Numbered from the stretch's first letter, positions 37,219 through 45,583 are shown. The stretch: DNA of 64,000 bases from Rhizobium sp. Leaf453 (GCF_001425605.1 NZ_LMRG01000027.1:256001-320000); one strand, 5' to 3'. Notes: generated by a model from the letters alone, not told the origin. Made by a program: numbers and translations.

Positions 37219-37626
37219 ATGATTGCTGCCATTCCATTGCTGATCCTGCCGTTCATTCTCTACAATCTGGGAATGGTCGGCATCCTGGGAAGCGGCGGGG
37301 TCGCGGTTTTCGAAAACACGATCCTGTCGATGACCATGCTCTCGGGTGCCGTCTGGACGATGAGCGTCGGCGATCTGATGATCGTCATTGCTCTGCTCCT
37401 GCTTTTCGTCGAGATCCTGAAAGCCACCCGCATCAGTTCCAAGGCGCTGATGGATCACCTTCTGTCGATGGTGCTGTTCATCGTCTTCCTGGTGGAATTC
37501 CTGCTGGTCGCCAATGCCGCGACCCACGTCTTCTTCATCCTGATGACGATTTCCTTCATCGACGTTATCGCCGGCTTCTCCGTGTCGATGCGCACGGCCG
37601 GACGGGATGTGTCGATCGGGCTTTGA
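37219..37626 (+). CDS. Small integral membrane protein of unknown function
   Basis: The 135-residue product is almost wholly hydrophobic, with four predicted membrane segments (about 2-25, 33-65, 80-100, 103-122) and a short polar tail ending RTAGRDVSIGL. The ATG follows GGGAG at 9 nt. Similar small four-span proteins occur next to rpmF/phaR in rhizobia as far as I recall, always without function. No catalytic or transport motif is visible. Confidence 0.75.
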   Translation: MIAAIPLLILPFILYNLGMVGILGSGGVAVFENTILSMTMLSGAVWTMSVGDLMIVIALLLLFVEILKATRISSKALMDHLLSMVLFIVFLVEFLLVANAATHVFFILMTISFIDVIAGFSVSMRTAGRDVSIGL

Positions 37627-37635
37627 GCGTTTTTC

Positions 37636-37781
37636 TCTTCTCCACAGCGGGGAGAAGGTGGCGCATAGCGCCGGATGAGGGGGCCGAAGGCCGCCTGCAG
37701 GATATGCCGCTCGCGCCGGCTTACGCCGTCGCCCCCTCATCGCCTCACTTCGTTCGGCACTTCTCCCCGCTGGGGAGAAGA
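37636..37781. repeat. Palindromic intergenic repeat, RIME-like
   Basis: Outer arms CTTCTCCACAGCGGGGAGAAG (37636-) and CTTCTCCCCGCTGGGGAGAAG (to 37781), each itself a small hairpin, flank inner arms GGATGAGGGGGC and GCCCCCTCATCG. The whole about 146-bp unit can fold as a cruciform. It matches the mosaic palindromes found between genes in Rhizobium and Agrobacterium, and sits between convergent genes where it could end both transcripts. Confidence 0.8.
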
Positions 37782-37808
37782 GGGCGTTCCGTTATTCGCG
37801 GTCGCGTT

Positions 37809-38390
37809 TCACCCCAGATTTTCGAGCTTCGTCTGCAGCGCACGCAGCTGTTCCTTCAACTCGTCGATGTCCTTGGCTTCCGCCTTGCGCGGCTCCTTGG
37901 CAGCAGGTGTCGCGGCCATGAAGGGGGAGAACATCTGCATCGCCTGATGGAACATCTCGGTGTTGCGCTTGACCTGTTCCTCCACCAGTTGCAGCGGCAC
38001 GGCGAGGTTCTTGCCGAGCGGCGTATCCCCGAAGGCCTTGTTGATCTGCTCGCGCATCGTCACCTGCTGGTCGGTGAAGGCCTGCATCGAATGCTCGAGA
38101 TAGCTCGGCACGACCATCTGCATCTGGTCACCGTAGAACGAGATCAGCTGGCGCAGGAAGGAGATCGGCAGAAGCGTGTTGCCGGTCTTGGATTCCTGCT
38201 CGAAAATGATCTGGGTCAGCACCGAATGGGTGATGTCCTCGCCTGATTTCGCGTCCTGAACGGTGAATTCCTCTCCCTTTTTCACCATGACCGCGAGATC
38301 GTCGAGGGTAACGTATGTGCTTGTTCCGGTATTGTAGAGCCGTCGGTTGGCGTATTTCTTGATTACGATCTGACCGTCGTGTTTAGCCAT
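37809..38390 (-). CDS. phaR: Polyhydroxyalkanoate synthesis repressor PhaR
   Basis: The 193-residue regulator has the conserved PHB/PHA accumulation DNA-binding domain at its N-terminus (IVIKKYANRRLYNTGTSTYV, then TLDDLAVMVKKGEEF), followed by the second PHB_acc domain (about 70-150) and a C-terminal coiled-coil-like stretch (DIDELKEQLRALQTKLENL). PhaR binds both DNA and PHB granules, and releases phasin and synthesis genes when polymer accumulates; rhizobial homologues (AniA) also affect carbon flow to exopolysaccharide. It is divergent from phaA with a 227-bp shared gap. Confidence 0.95.
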   Translation of the reverse strand: MAKHDGQIVIKKYANRRLYNTGTSTYVTLDDLAVMVKKGEEFTVQDAKSGEDITHSVLTQIIFEQESKTGNTLLPISFLRQLISFYGDQMQMVVPSYLEHSMQAFTDQQVTMREQINKAFGDTPLGKNLAVPLQLVEEQVKRNTEMFHQAMQMFSPFMAATPAAKEPRKAEAKDIDELKEQLRALQTKLENLG

Positions 38391-38617
38391 CTGGGTCTCC
38401 TCCCCATGCTCCCGTCTTTATTGTGTTTTTCAGAGTATCCGTAAAAATCCGGTTCTGACAATCTCTTTGTGCAATGCGGCGACGCAGGTGCGAGATTTCG
38501 CCCTTGTCCAGGTTGTGACAGCCACGCGGTGCGATGTGTCACATTATCGCGTTTGACTTGCGCGATGACCTTTGCCAGTCTTTAGCAATTGCGAAGAAAA
38601 GAACGAGGAAACATCGG
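38391..38617. promoter_or_regulatory. Divergent phaR / phaA promoter region
   Basis: The 227-bp gap contains TGCG-N4-CGCA at 38475-38486 within a run rich in TGC/GCA steps. PhaR proteins are reported to bind TGC-rich sequences, so autoregulation at this site is plausible. An AT-rich stretch at 38417-38450 probably holds the phaR promoter. Confidence 0.5.
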
Positions 38618-39799
38618 ATGAGCACCCCCTCCATCGTCATCGCCAGCGCGGGCCGCACCGCCGTCGGTTCGTTCAACGGCTCGTTTGCCACAACACCCGC
38701 GCACGAACTCGGTGCCGCCGTCATCAAGGGCGTTCTGGATCGTGCCGGCGTCGAGCCGGCCGAAGTGGACGAGGTTATCCTCGGTCAGGTTTTGTCCGCC
38801 GGTGAGGGCCAGAATCCGGCCCGCCAGGCTGCGATGAAGGCCGGCATTCCGCAGGAAGCCACCGCCTGGGGCATGAACCAGCTCTGCGGTTCCGGCCTGC
38901 GCGCCGTGGCACTCGGCATGCAGCAGATTGCAACCGGCGATGCGAAGATCATCGTTGCCGGCGGCATGGAATCGATGTCGATGGCCCCGCATTGCGCGCA
39001 CTTGCGCGGTGGCGTGAAGATGGGCGACTTCAAGATGGTCGATACCATGATCAAGGATGGCCTGACCGACGCCTTCTACGGCTATCACATGGGAACGACG
39101 GCCGAAAACATCGCCAAGAAATGGCAGCTGTCGCGTGACGACCAGGATCAGTTCGCGCTCGGTTCGCAGAACAAGGCCGAGGCCGCGCAGAAGGCCGGCC
39201 GGTTCGCTGACGAAATCATCCCTTTCATCGTCAAGGGCCGCAAGGGCGACGTCACCGTCGATCAGGACGAATACATCCGTCACGGCGCGACCCTCGACCA
39301 GATGACCAAGCTGCGTCCGGCCTTCGACAAGGAAGGCACGGTCACCGCCGGCAACGCTTCCGGTCTCAATGACGGTGCGGCTGCGACCCTTTTGATGAGT
39401 GAGGCCGAGGCCGGTCGCCGTGGCATTCAGCCGCTCGCGCGCATTGTGTCCTGGGCCACGGCCGGCGTCGATCCGCAGATCATGGGCACCGGCCCGATCC
39501 CGGCATCGCGCAAGGCGCTGGAAAAGGCCGGCTGGTCGGTTGCGGATGTCGAACTCGTCGAGGCCAACGAAGCCTTTGCTGCGCAGGCCTGCGCCGTCAA
39601 CAAGGATCTCGGCTGGGATACGTCGATCGTCAACGTCAATGGCGGCGCCATCGCCATCGGCCATCCGATCGGCGCCTCCGGCGCCCGGGTGCTCAACACG
39701 CTGCTGTTCGAAATGAAGCGTCGCGGCGTGTCCAAGGGCCTGGCGACACTTTGCATCGGTGGCGGCATGGGCGTTGCCATGTGTGTCGAGCGGCTGTGA
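38618..39799 (+). CDS. phaA: Acetyl-CoA acetyltransferase (beta-ketothiolase)
   Basis: PhaA condenses two acetyl-CoA to acetoacetyl-CoA, the first step to polyhydroxybutyrate. The 393 residues have the thiolase catalytic set: nucleophile Cys90 in NQLCGSGLRAVALGMQQI, His349 in AIGHPIGASGARVL and Cys379 in LCIGGGMGVAM. I use the ATG at 38618 (MSTPSIVIASAGRTAVG), which follows GAGGAAACATCG; the frame from 38534 adds 28 residues foreign to the family. It is followed 131 bp later by phaB and diverges from phaR. Confidence 0.96.
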   Translation: MSTPSIVIASAGRTAVGSFNGSFATTPAHELGAAVIKGVLDRAGVEPAEVDEVILGQVLSAGEGQNPARQAAMKAGIPQEATAWGMNQLCGSGLRAVALGMQQIATGDAKIIVAGGMESMSMAPHCAHLRGGVKMGDFKMVDTMIKDGLTDAFYGYHMGTTAENIAKKWQLSRDDQDQFALGSQNKAEAAQKAGRFADEIIPFIVKGRKGDVTVDQDEYIRHGATLDQMTKLRPAFDKEGTVTAGNASGLNDGAAATLLMSEAEAGRRGIQPLARIVSWATAGVDPQIMGTGPIPASRKALEKAGWSVADVELVEANEAFAAQACAVNKDLGWDTSIVNVNGGAIAIGHPIGASGARVLNTLLFEMKRRGVSKGLATLCIGGGMGVAMCVERL

Positions 39800-39930
39800 T
39801 TTTCATTGTTTGATCAATTGCTCTGGCCTTTGCGGCCGGGGCATGCTTCACGGCAAAAGCCGGAAGAATCGTGCCGAGTCCCTGGACGGCGGCATCAAGA
39901 CAAGAACCATACAACAGGGGAGTGAGTCCT

Positions 39931-40656
39931 ATGAGCAGGGTAGCATTGGTCACGGGCGGATCGCGCGGTATCGGCGCGGCCATATCCATCGCGTTGAAGA
40001 CCGCCGGTTATAAGGTCGCTGCGACCTATGCCGGCAATGACGAGAAGGCAAAGGCCTTCACCGACGTCACCGGTATTCCGACCTACAAATGGGACGTGTC
40101 CGACTACAAGGAATGCACAAAGGGAATCGGCAAGGTCGAGGCGGACCTTGGCCCGATCGAAATTCTCGTCAACAATGCGGGTATTACCCGCGATGCCATG
40201 TTCCACAAGATGACGCCGGAACACTGGAACGAGGTTATCGACACCAACCTTACCGGCCTGTTCAACATGACGCATCCGATCTGGGGCGGCATGCGCGACC
40301 GCAATTTCGGCCGCGTGATCAACATTTCCTCGATCAACGGTCAGAAGGGCCAGATGGGCCAGGCTAACTATTCCGCGTCGAAGGCCGGCGATCTCGGCTT
40401 TACCAAGGCGCTGGCCCAAGAAGGTGCAGCGAAGGGCATCACGGTCAACGCGATCTGCCCCGGCTATATCGGGACGGAAATGGTTCGGGCGATCCCGGAA
40501 AAGGTCCTCAACGAGCGCATCATTCCGCAAATCCCGGTTGGCCGGCTTGGCGAACCCGACGAAATCGCCCGCATCGTGGTTTTCCTTGCATCGGATGATG
40601 CCGGCTTCATCACCGGTTCGACGATCTCGGCCAATGGCGGCCAGTTCTTCGTCTGA
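39931..40656 (+). CDS. phaB: Acetoacetyl-CoA reductase
   Basis: PhaB reduces acetoacetyl-CoA to (R)-3-hydroxybutyryl-CoA with NADPH. It is a 241-residue short-chain dehydrogenase with the nucleotide loop TGGSRGIG (about 8-15), NNAG (about 87-90), and catalytic Ser-Tyr-Lys (INISSINGQKGQMGQANYSA, with the Y-x-x-x-K of YSASKAG). The ATG at 39931 follows GGGGAGTGAGTCCT; the upstream frame to 39871 is ignored. With phaA it supplies monomer for a PHB synthase (phaC) that is not in this window. Confidence 0.96.
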   Translation: MSRVALVTGGSRGIGAAISIALKTAGYKVAATYAGNDEKAKAFTDVTGIPTYKWDVSDYKECTKGIGKVEADLGPIEILVNNAGITRDAMFHKMTPEHWNEVIDTNLTGLFNMTHPIWGGMRDRNFGRVINISSINGQKGQMGQANYSASKAGDLGFTKALAQEGAAKGITVNAICPGYIGTEMVRAIPEKVLNERIIPQIPVGRLGEPDEIARIVVFLASDDAGFITGSTISANGGQFFV

Positions 40657-40679
40657 TTTGCATCCGTCAGCGTTTCGTA

Positions 40680-40705
40680 GCGGCGCCCTCGCGGGCGCCG
40701 TTTTG
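40680..40705 (+). terminator. Rho-independent terminator of phaAB
   Basis: Perfect 8-bp stem CGGCGCCC/GGGCGCCG, 4-nt loop, followed by TTTT; 24 nt after the phaB stop. Confidence 0.92.
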
Positions 40706-40795
40706 CATTTCCGCAGAGGTTAATATCGCTGGCGTAGAAGTTATGGAGTGGGAGGTTTATCCACTGTTTCCTATGGTTAACAAATTGTTTTTACA

Positions 40796-40859
40796 CAATA
40801 TCTCGCGGTGAACAAAACGGGAAACGGCTTATGTCGGCGATTCGTCGCCTGTTCGTTCC
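40796..40859 (+). repeat. 64-bp imperfect direct repeat, copy A
   Basis: Ungapped comparison with 41247-41310 gives 49 identical bases of 64 by hand count. Both copies share CAATATCT, GTGAACAAA, GCGATTCGTCGC and TTCGTTCC at identical spacing. Confidence 0.75.
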
Positions 40860-41152
40860 TGCTTTGGTTGAGAGGTTAACGTCGGGGCCTCAGAACGCAT
40901 TTTTCAGTCTGTGTTTTCCGGAGATGCACGGACGTATTGAAGCCTCTTAAATCGTAATAGGAATCTGGCGAAAGACGGACTGACTGCCGGATGTGAAAGG
41001 CTGCCTCGTGCGGACCATATCTGGTGAAGCTGGGGAATGGCGGCGTGATACCTGTCGATTTCTTGTGAGTCGCTTCGATGTCACGTTTTTGAGCTTGCGA
41101 ACGAAAGCAGCTAAGTCGCCGGGTTAAATTTTCCAGAATTTTCAAATAATTG

Positions 41153-41362
41153 GATTCTGAATCTCGCTGGATGCCGATTGCTTCGAAACCGGCGTTTTTC
41201 ATAGGAAACACGATTCACGATGTTGTTCGAATCCGGCTTCGGAAATCAATATCTAGCCGTGAACAAATCCTGAATCCGATGGAGTCAGCGATTCGTCGCT
41301 GATTCGTTCCATGGCTGTTCCGATTCGGGCCGGTGCACCTGAAAATCCGGCCCCGTGGATTC
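41153..41362. promoter_or_regulatory. Cluster of ten GANTC (CcrM methylation) sites
   Basis: GANTC starts at 41153, 41159, 41212, 41229, 41272, 41282, 41290, 41301, 41322 and 41358, ten in 210 bp where fewer than one is expected by chance. In Alphaproteobacteria CcrM methylates this site once per cell cycle and GcrA reads it. The cluster lies just upstream of the helicase reading frame. Confidence 0.75.
41247..41310 (+). repeat. 64-bp imperfect direct repeat, copy B
   Basis: Partner of 40796-40859, 451 bp downstream. This copy has gained extra GANTC sites (four complete ones) relative to copy A, which has one. Confidence 0.75.
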
Positions 41363-41490
41363 CATTTCTAGCGTTTCCTTGCCGTCTGCCCTTGCCTTTG
41401 TGCCTCTGCATGGGCATGTGTGCTCTGCCGGTTGAAGCGGTTACCCGCCGTGAAGGCCTTCGCAGACTGAAAGTGCGCAGGATCGAGACA

Positions 41491-44400
41491 GTGCCTGACC
41501 AACCCATGATCTTGAGCGGCCGCGGCGTGATCGCGGTCCTCGGCCCCACCAATACCGGCAAGACGCATTATGCGATCGAGCGCATGGTCGCGCACGAATC
41601 CGGCGTGATCGGCCTGCCGCTGCGACTGCTCGCCCGCGAGGTCTATACGCGGCTGGTCGAGAAGGTCGGCGCTCACAATGTCGCGCTGATCACCGGCGAG
41701 GAAAAGATCACTCCGCATATGGCGCGGTTTTCCGTCTGCACCGTCGAGGCGATGCCGCGCGAGACCAAGGCCGCCTTCGTCGCGATCGACGAGGTGCAAC
41801 TCGCTGGCGATCTTGAGCGCGGTCATATCTTCACCGATCGGTTGATGCATCTGCGCGGGCGGGAGGAGACGCTGCTTCTCGGCGCTTCGACCATGCGGCC
41901 GATTCTCGAACAGCTTTTGCCAGGCATCACCGTCGTCGAGCGGCCGCGCCTGTCGCAGTTGCTCTATGCCGGCTCCAAGAAGATCACCCGCCTGCCGCAA
42001 CGTTCCGCCATCGTCGCCTTCTCGGCCGAGGAGGTCTATGCGATCGCCGAGTTGATACGCCGTCAGAGGGGCGGTGCCGCGGTCGTGCTGGGGGCGCTTT
42101 CACCGCGCACCCGCAATGCCCAGGTCGCGCTCTATCAGGCCGGTGATGTCGAATATCTGGTGGCGACGGATGCGATCGGCATGGGCTTGAACCTCGATGT
42201 CGATCATGTCGCCTTTGCCCAGGACCGCAAATATGACGGCTACCAGTTCCGCAACCTGAATCCTGGCGAACTGGCGCAGATCGCCGGCCGCGCCGGCCGC
42301 CACCTGCGTGATGGCACCTTCGGGGTGACCTCGCGGGTCGAACCCTTCGACAACGAACTGGTCCACCGAATCGAATCGCACCAGTTCGATCCGGTTCGTG
42401 TCCTGCAATGGCGCTCCAAGGCGCTGAACTTTGCGTCCATTGCCGCGTTGAAGAAAAGCCTCGACGCGGCGCCGACGGTTCACGGACTGACGCGCGCATT
42501 GCCGGCGGTGGATCAGCAGGCGCTGGATTATCTTTCGCGCTATCCGGAAATCACCAGTGTCGCGACGACACCGGAGCGTGTAGAAAAACTCTGGGAGGCC
42601 TGTGCTCTTCCCGACTATCGGCGTATAACGCCGGCGCAGCATGCCGATCTCATTTCGACCATCTATGCCGATCTTGTTCGCCGTGGCACAGTGAACGAAG
42701 ATTTCATGGCCGAACAAGTTCGTCGTGCGGATCTTACGGATGGTGAAATCGACACATTGTCCGCCAGAATTGCCCAAATCAGGACATGGACCTATGTGTC
42801 CAACCGTCCGGGATGGCTTGCCGATCCGACACACTGGCAAGAAAAGACGCGGGAAATCGAAGATCGATTGTCTGACGCGTTACATGAAAGGTTGACGAAA
42901 CGCTTTGTTGATCGCAGGACATCTGTGCTCATGAAGCGCCTGAGAGAGAATGCGATGTTGGAAGCTGAAATCAGTGTAAATGGCGATGTCTTCGTTGAAG
43001 GTCATCATGTGGGACAATTGGCGGGCTTCCGTTTCACGTTGGCGACAGTGACCGACGGTCTTGACGCGCGTGCGGCGCAGGGCGCTGCGCAGAAGGCGCT
43101 GGCGCTCGAGTTCGAAGCGCGTGCTGCGCGGCTGCATGCCGCCGGCAATGCCGATCTCGCTCTGGCTTCGGATGGTCTCGTGCGTTGGCTCGGCGATCCC
43201 GTGGCACGTCTTGCCGCCAGCGATCATGTCATGCGTCCGCGTGTCCTTCTGCTCGCTGACGATCAACTGCAGGGCAATGCCCGCGAGCATGTGCTCGCCC
43301 GCATCGAGCGCTTCGTTAATCACCACATCTCGACGGTCTTGAAGCCGCTCGACGATCTCTCCCGTGCGGAAGATCTCGAAGGTCTGGCCAAGGGCCTGGC
43401 CTTCCAGTTGGTCGAAAATCTGGGCGTGATGTTCCGTCGTGATGTCGCCGATGACGTCAAGTCGCTGGACCAGGAGGCGCGCGCCTCGATTCGCCGTCAT
43501 GGCATCCGCTTCGGCGCCTATCACATCTTCATGCCGGCGCTCCTGAAGCCGGCGCCGGCCGAACTCATCACCCTGCTCTGGGCCTTGAAGAACGACGGTC
43601 TCGACAAGCCCGGTTACGGCGATCTGATCCCGGTCCTGGCCGCAGGTCGTACATCGGTTGTCACCGATCCGTCCTATGAGCGGACCTTCTACAAGCTGGC
43701 CGGCTTCCGTTTCCTCGGCAAGCGCGCCGTGCGCATCGATATCCTCGAGCGCCTGGCCGACCTCATCCGTCCGCTGCTGCAATGGAAGCCGGGCACGACA
43801 AATCGTCCGGACGGCGCCTATGACGGCCGCCGCTTCACCGCGACGACGGCGATGCTGTCGATCCTCGGTGCGACGCCGGACGATATGGAAGAGATCCTCA
43901 AGGGTCTCGGCTATCGCGCCGACGCCGTGAAGGCCGAGGACGCTGCCGCGTTCTTGGCGTCGCAGGCAGGCGCAGCCGCTCCGGCCGCAGTCGCGACGGA
44001 CGCACCGGCGGAAACGGCTGACCATGATGATGCCGATGCGGCCGGCGAAGAAACGCAAGGTTCCGAACAGGCTCCGGCGCAGGCCGAAGAGACTGCTTCG
44101 GCAAATTCCGAGACAGTCACTGTCGAGGCTGTAGCGTCAGCAGCTGACGCTGCACCAACTGCCGACGCTGTTCCGACAGAGGCCGTCGAAGCCAAGCCCG
44201 TTCTCCTTTGGCGTCCGGGTGGTCGTAACGACAACCAGCGTTCTGGCGGGCGTCCGCAGGGCGAGCGCCGTGGCGGCAACAATCGCGCACAGCAGGGCGA
44301 GGCCCGCCGCGAGGGTGGCGATCAGCGCCGTGACGGCGAGGGCCGCCGCGAGGCACGCGGCGATGATAACCGCAAGGGCGGCGGTCGGCCGGATCGCAAC

Positions 44401-44622
44401 CGTCGTGATGGCGGCCGTGACGGTGGGCGAGATGGCGGAAAGCCGCAGGGCGGTCATCGCCATGAAAAGGGTGACCGTCAGGACCGCCCGGATCGCAACG
44501 ACCGCGGCGGAAAGCCGCAGGCTGCCAAGTTCGAAGCCCGTCCGCCGCGCAAGGAAAAGCCGCTGGATCCGGATTCGCCCTTCGCCAAGCTCGCGGCTCT
44601 CAAGGAGCAGATGAAGAAATAG
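41491..44622 (+). CDS. Suv3-like superfamily 2 RNA helicase with acidic and Arg/Gly-rich tail
   Basis: The 1043-residue product (GTG 41491 after AGGATCGAG; ATG 41506 is the alternative) resembles the mitochondrial RNA helicase SUV3, as found widely in Alphaproteobacteria. Motif I is GPTNTGKTHYA (about 18-28), motif II DEVQ (about 101), motif V ATDAIGMGLNLDVDHV and motif VI QIAGRAGRHL (about 263). A long middle part is all-alpha in character. From about 44000 on the protein is Ala/Glu-rich, then strongly basic with RGG/RDGG repeats and ends in SPFAKLAALKEQMKK. A role in RNA unwinding or turnover is inferred from the family. The next gene, an S4 RNA-binding protein, starts 4 nt after its stop. 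Confidence 0.9.
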   Translation: MPDQPMILSGRGVIAVLGPTNTGKTHYAIERMVAHESGVIGLPLRLLAREVYTRLVEKVGAHNVALITGEEKITPHMARFSVCTVEAMPRETKAAFVAIDEVQLAGDLERGHIFTDRLMHLRGREETLLLGASTMRPILEQLLPGITVVERPRLSQLLYAGSKKITRLPQRSAIVAFSAEEVYAIAELIRRQRGGAAVVLGALSPRTRNAQVALYQAGDVEYLVATDAIGMGLNLDVDHVAFAQDRKYDGYQFRNLNPGELAQIAGRAGRHLRDGTFGVTSRVEPFDNELVHRIESHQFDPVRVLQWRSKALNFASIAALKKSLDAAPTVHGLTRALPAVDQQALDYLSRYPEITSVATTPERVEKLWEACALPDYRRITPAQHADLISTIYADLVRRGTVNEDFMAEQVRRADLTDGEIDTLSARIAQIRTWTYVSNRPGWLADPTHWQEKTREIEDRLSDALHERLTKRFVDRRTSVLMKRLRENAMLEAEISVNGDVFVEGHHVGQLAGFRFTLATVTDGLDARAAQGAAQKALALEFEARAARLHAAGNADLALASDGLVRWLGDPVARLAASDHVMRPRVLLLADDQLQGNAREHVLARIERFVNHHISTVLKPLDDLSRAEDLEGLAKGLAFQLVENLGVMFRRDVADDVKSLDQEARASIRRHGIRFGAYHIFMPALLKPAPAELITLLWALKNDGLDKPGYGDLIPVLAAGRTSVVTDPSYERTFYKLAGFRFLGKRAVRIDILERLADLIRPLLQWKPGTTNRPDGAYDGRRFTATTAMLSILGATPDDMEEILKGLGYRADAVKAEDAAAFLASQAGAAAPAAVATDAPAETADHDDADAAGEETQGSEQAPAQAEETASANSETVTVEAVASAADAAPTADAVPTEAVEAKPVLLWRPGGRNDNQRSGGRPQGERRGGNNRAQQGEARREGGDQRRDGEGRREARGDDNRKGGGRPDRNRRDGGRDGGRDGGKPQGGHRHEKGDRQDRPDRNDRGGKPQAAKFEARPPRKEKPLDPDSPFAKLAALKEQMKK

Positions 44623-44626
44623 TGCC

Positions 44627-45040
44627 ATGGCCGAAAAACAGCCCCAGTCCCTGCCGGCTTCCCGCCAGCGTCTCGACAAATGGCTGTTCTTCACGCGGCT
44701 GACAAAATCCCGCTCGATCGCCCAGAAGGCGATCGAGGGGGGCGATGTCAAAGTGAATAATACCCGTATTACCCAGCCGTCTCACGCGCTGAAAACCGGC
44801 GACGTCGTTGTCTTCTCGTCCGACCGGCGCGACACGACCGTTCGGGTTCTGGCGCCCGGCAATCGGCGTGGACCTTACGAGGAAGCCCGCCTTCTCTATG
44901 AAGACCTGACCCCTGCCGTGGTGCCGGGAGAAAAGCCGACCCTCTTCGAACAGGCCACCCGCGAGCGCGGCAGCGGCCGCCCCACCAAGAAAGAACGGCG
45001 CGAGGTAGACAGGCTTCAGGCTGACTGGCAGGACGATTAG
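44627..45040 (+). CDS. S4-domain RNA-binding protein, HslR-like
   Basis: The 137-residue basic protein has an S4 domain at about 14-75 (QRLDKWLFFTRLTKSRSIAQ, then KAIEGGDVKVNNTRITQPSH, ALKTGDVVVF), the arrangement seen in the heat-shock protein Hsp15/HslR that binds stalled 50S subunits. The remainder is charged and probably disordered. It begins 4 nt after the helicase stop and is certainly cotranscribed; this pair is conserved in rhizobia as far as I recall. An RNA-related joint role is inferred. Confidence 0.9.
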   Translation: MAEKQPQSLPASRQRLDKWLFFTRLTKSRSIAQKAIEGGDVKVNNTRITQPSHALKTGDVVVFSSDRRDTTVRVLAPGNRRGPYEEARLLYEDLTPAVVPGEKPTLFEQATRERGSGRPTKKERREVDRLQADWQDD

Positions 45041-45244
45041 AAAACTGTCTCCCTGGCTGGTGATTTGACGCATGGATTATTCTTGCAAAGGCGGGTCAAA
45101 GCCTTTACCTGACGGGGTCAACAAGCAGCCCTCGTGCGCCGCGAGAGGTGTCGGCGGGCTGATAATCCTCAACGGATGCGGGCAAGCGGGCTTCACTCTT
45201 GGTTGCTGTCTGCCATCAAATGTGAGAAATCGCTGGAGTACCTC

Positions 45245-45583
45245 ATGACGTATGTCGTGACCGACAATTGCATACGCTGCAAATATACCGATTGCGTGGA
45301 AGTGTGCCCGGTGGACTGCTTCTATGAGGGTGAGAACTTTCTGGTTATCCATCCCGACGAGTGCATCGACTGCGGCGTCTGCGAGCCGGAATGTCCGGCG
45401 GGGGCCATCAAGCCGGATACCGAGCCGGGTCTGGACATGTGGCTGAAAGTCAATGCCGAATTCGCCACGCAATGGCCCAATCTCACCGTCAAGCGTGACG
45501 AGATGCCGGAAGCCAAGGAAATGGACGGCGTCGAAGGCAAGTACGAGAAGTATTTTTCGCCGAAGCCAGGTCAGGGCGACTGA
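45245..45583 (+). CDS. fdxA: 7Fe ferredoxin FdxA
   Basis: The 112-residue ferredoxin has the Azotobacter FdI-like cysteine pattern: Cys9, Cys17 and Cys50 for a [3Fe-4S] cluster, and Cys21, Cys40, Cys43 and Cys46 for a [4Fe-4S] cluster, with extra Cys12 and Cys25. The C-terminal tail ([20 protein letters not shown]) is the alphaproteobacterial extension. The ATG at 45245 follows TGGAGTACCTC; the open frame reaches back to 45134 without meaning. It is a low-potential electron carrier; partners are unknown. It lies between the S4 gene and carD, a conserved order. Confidence 0.95.
   Translation: MTYVVTDNCIRCKYTDCVEVCPVDCFYEGENFLVIHPDECIDCGVCEPECPAGAIKPDTEPGLDMWLKVNAEFATQWPNLTVKRDEMPEAKEMDGVEGKYEKYFSPKPGQGD

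Larger units (their letters stand above)
40706..41490. other. 785-bp gene-free region with ori-like and cell-cycle-type signals
   Basis: No frame here has convincing coding character. Notable elements are TTATCCACT (40757-40765, one mismatch to the DnaA box), a CtrA-like half-site ATGGTTAA (40773-40780, reverse of TTAACCAT), a following AT-rich run to about 40800, a 64-bp imperfect direct repeat, and a GANTC cluster. It probably carries the helicase promoter and a long leader. Whether it also acts in replication or cell-cycle control is open. Confidence 0.6.

Noticed and set aside
40876..41211. 111-codon minus-strand frame in the phaB-helicase gap
   Set aside because: Low-complexity, Ser/Arg-rich product with no ribosome binding site seen; the region is better explained by repeats and regulatory sites. 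It could be re-examined if relatives conserve it as protein.
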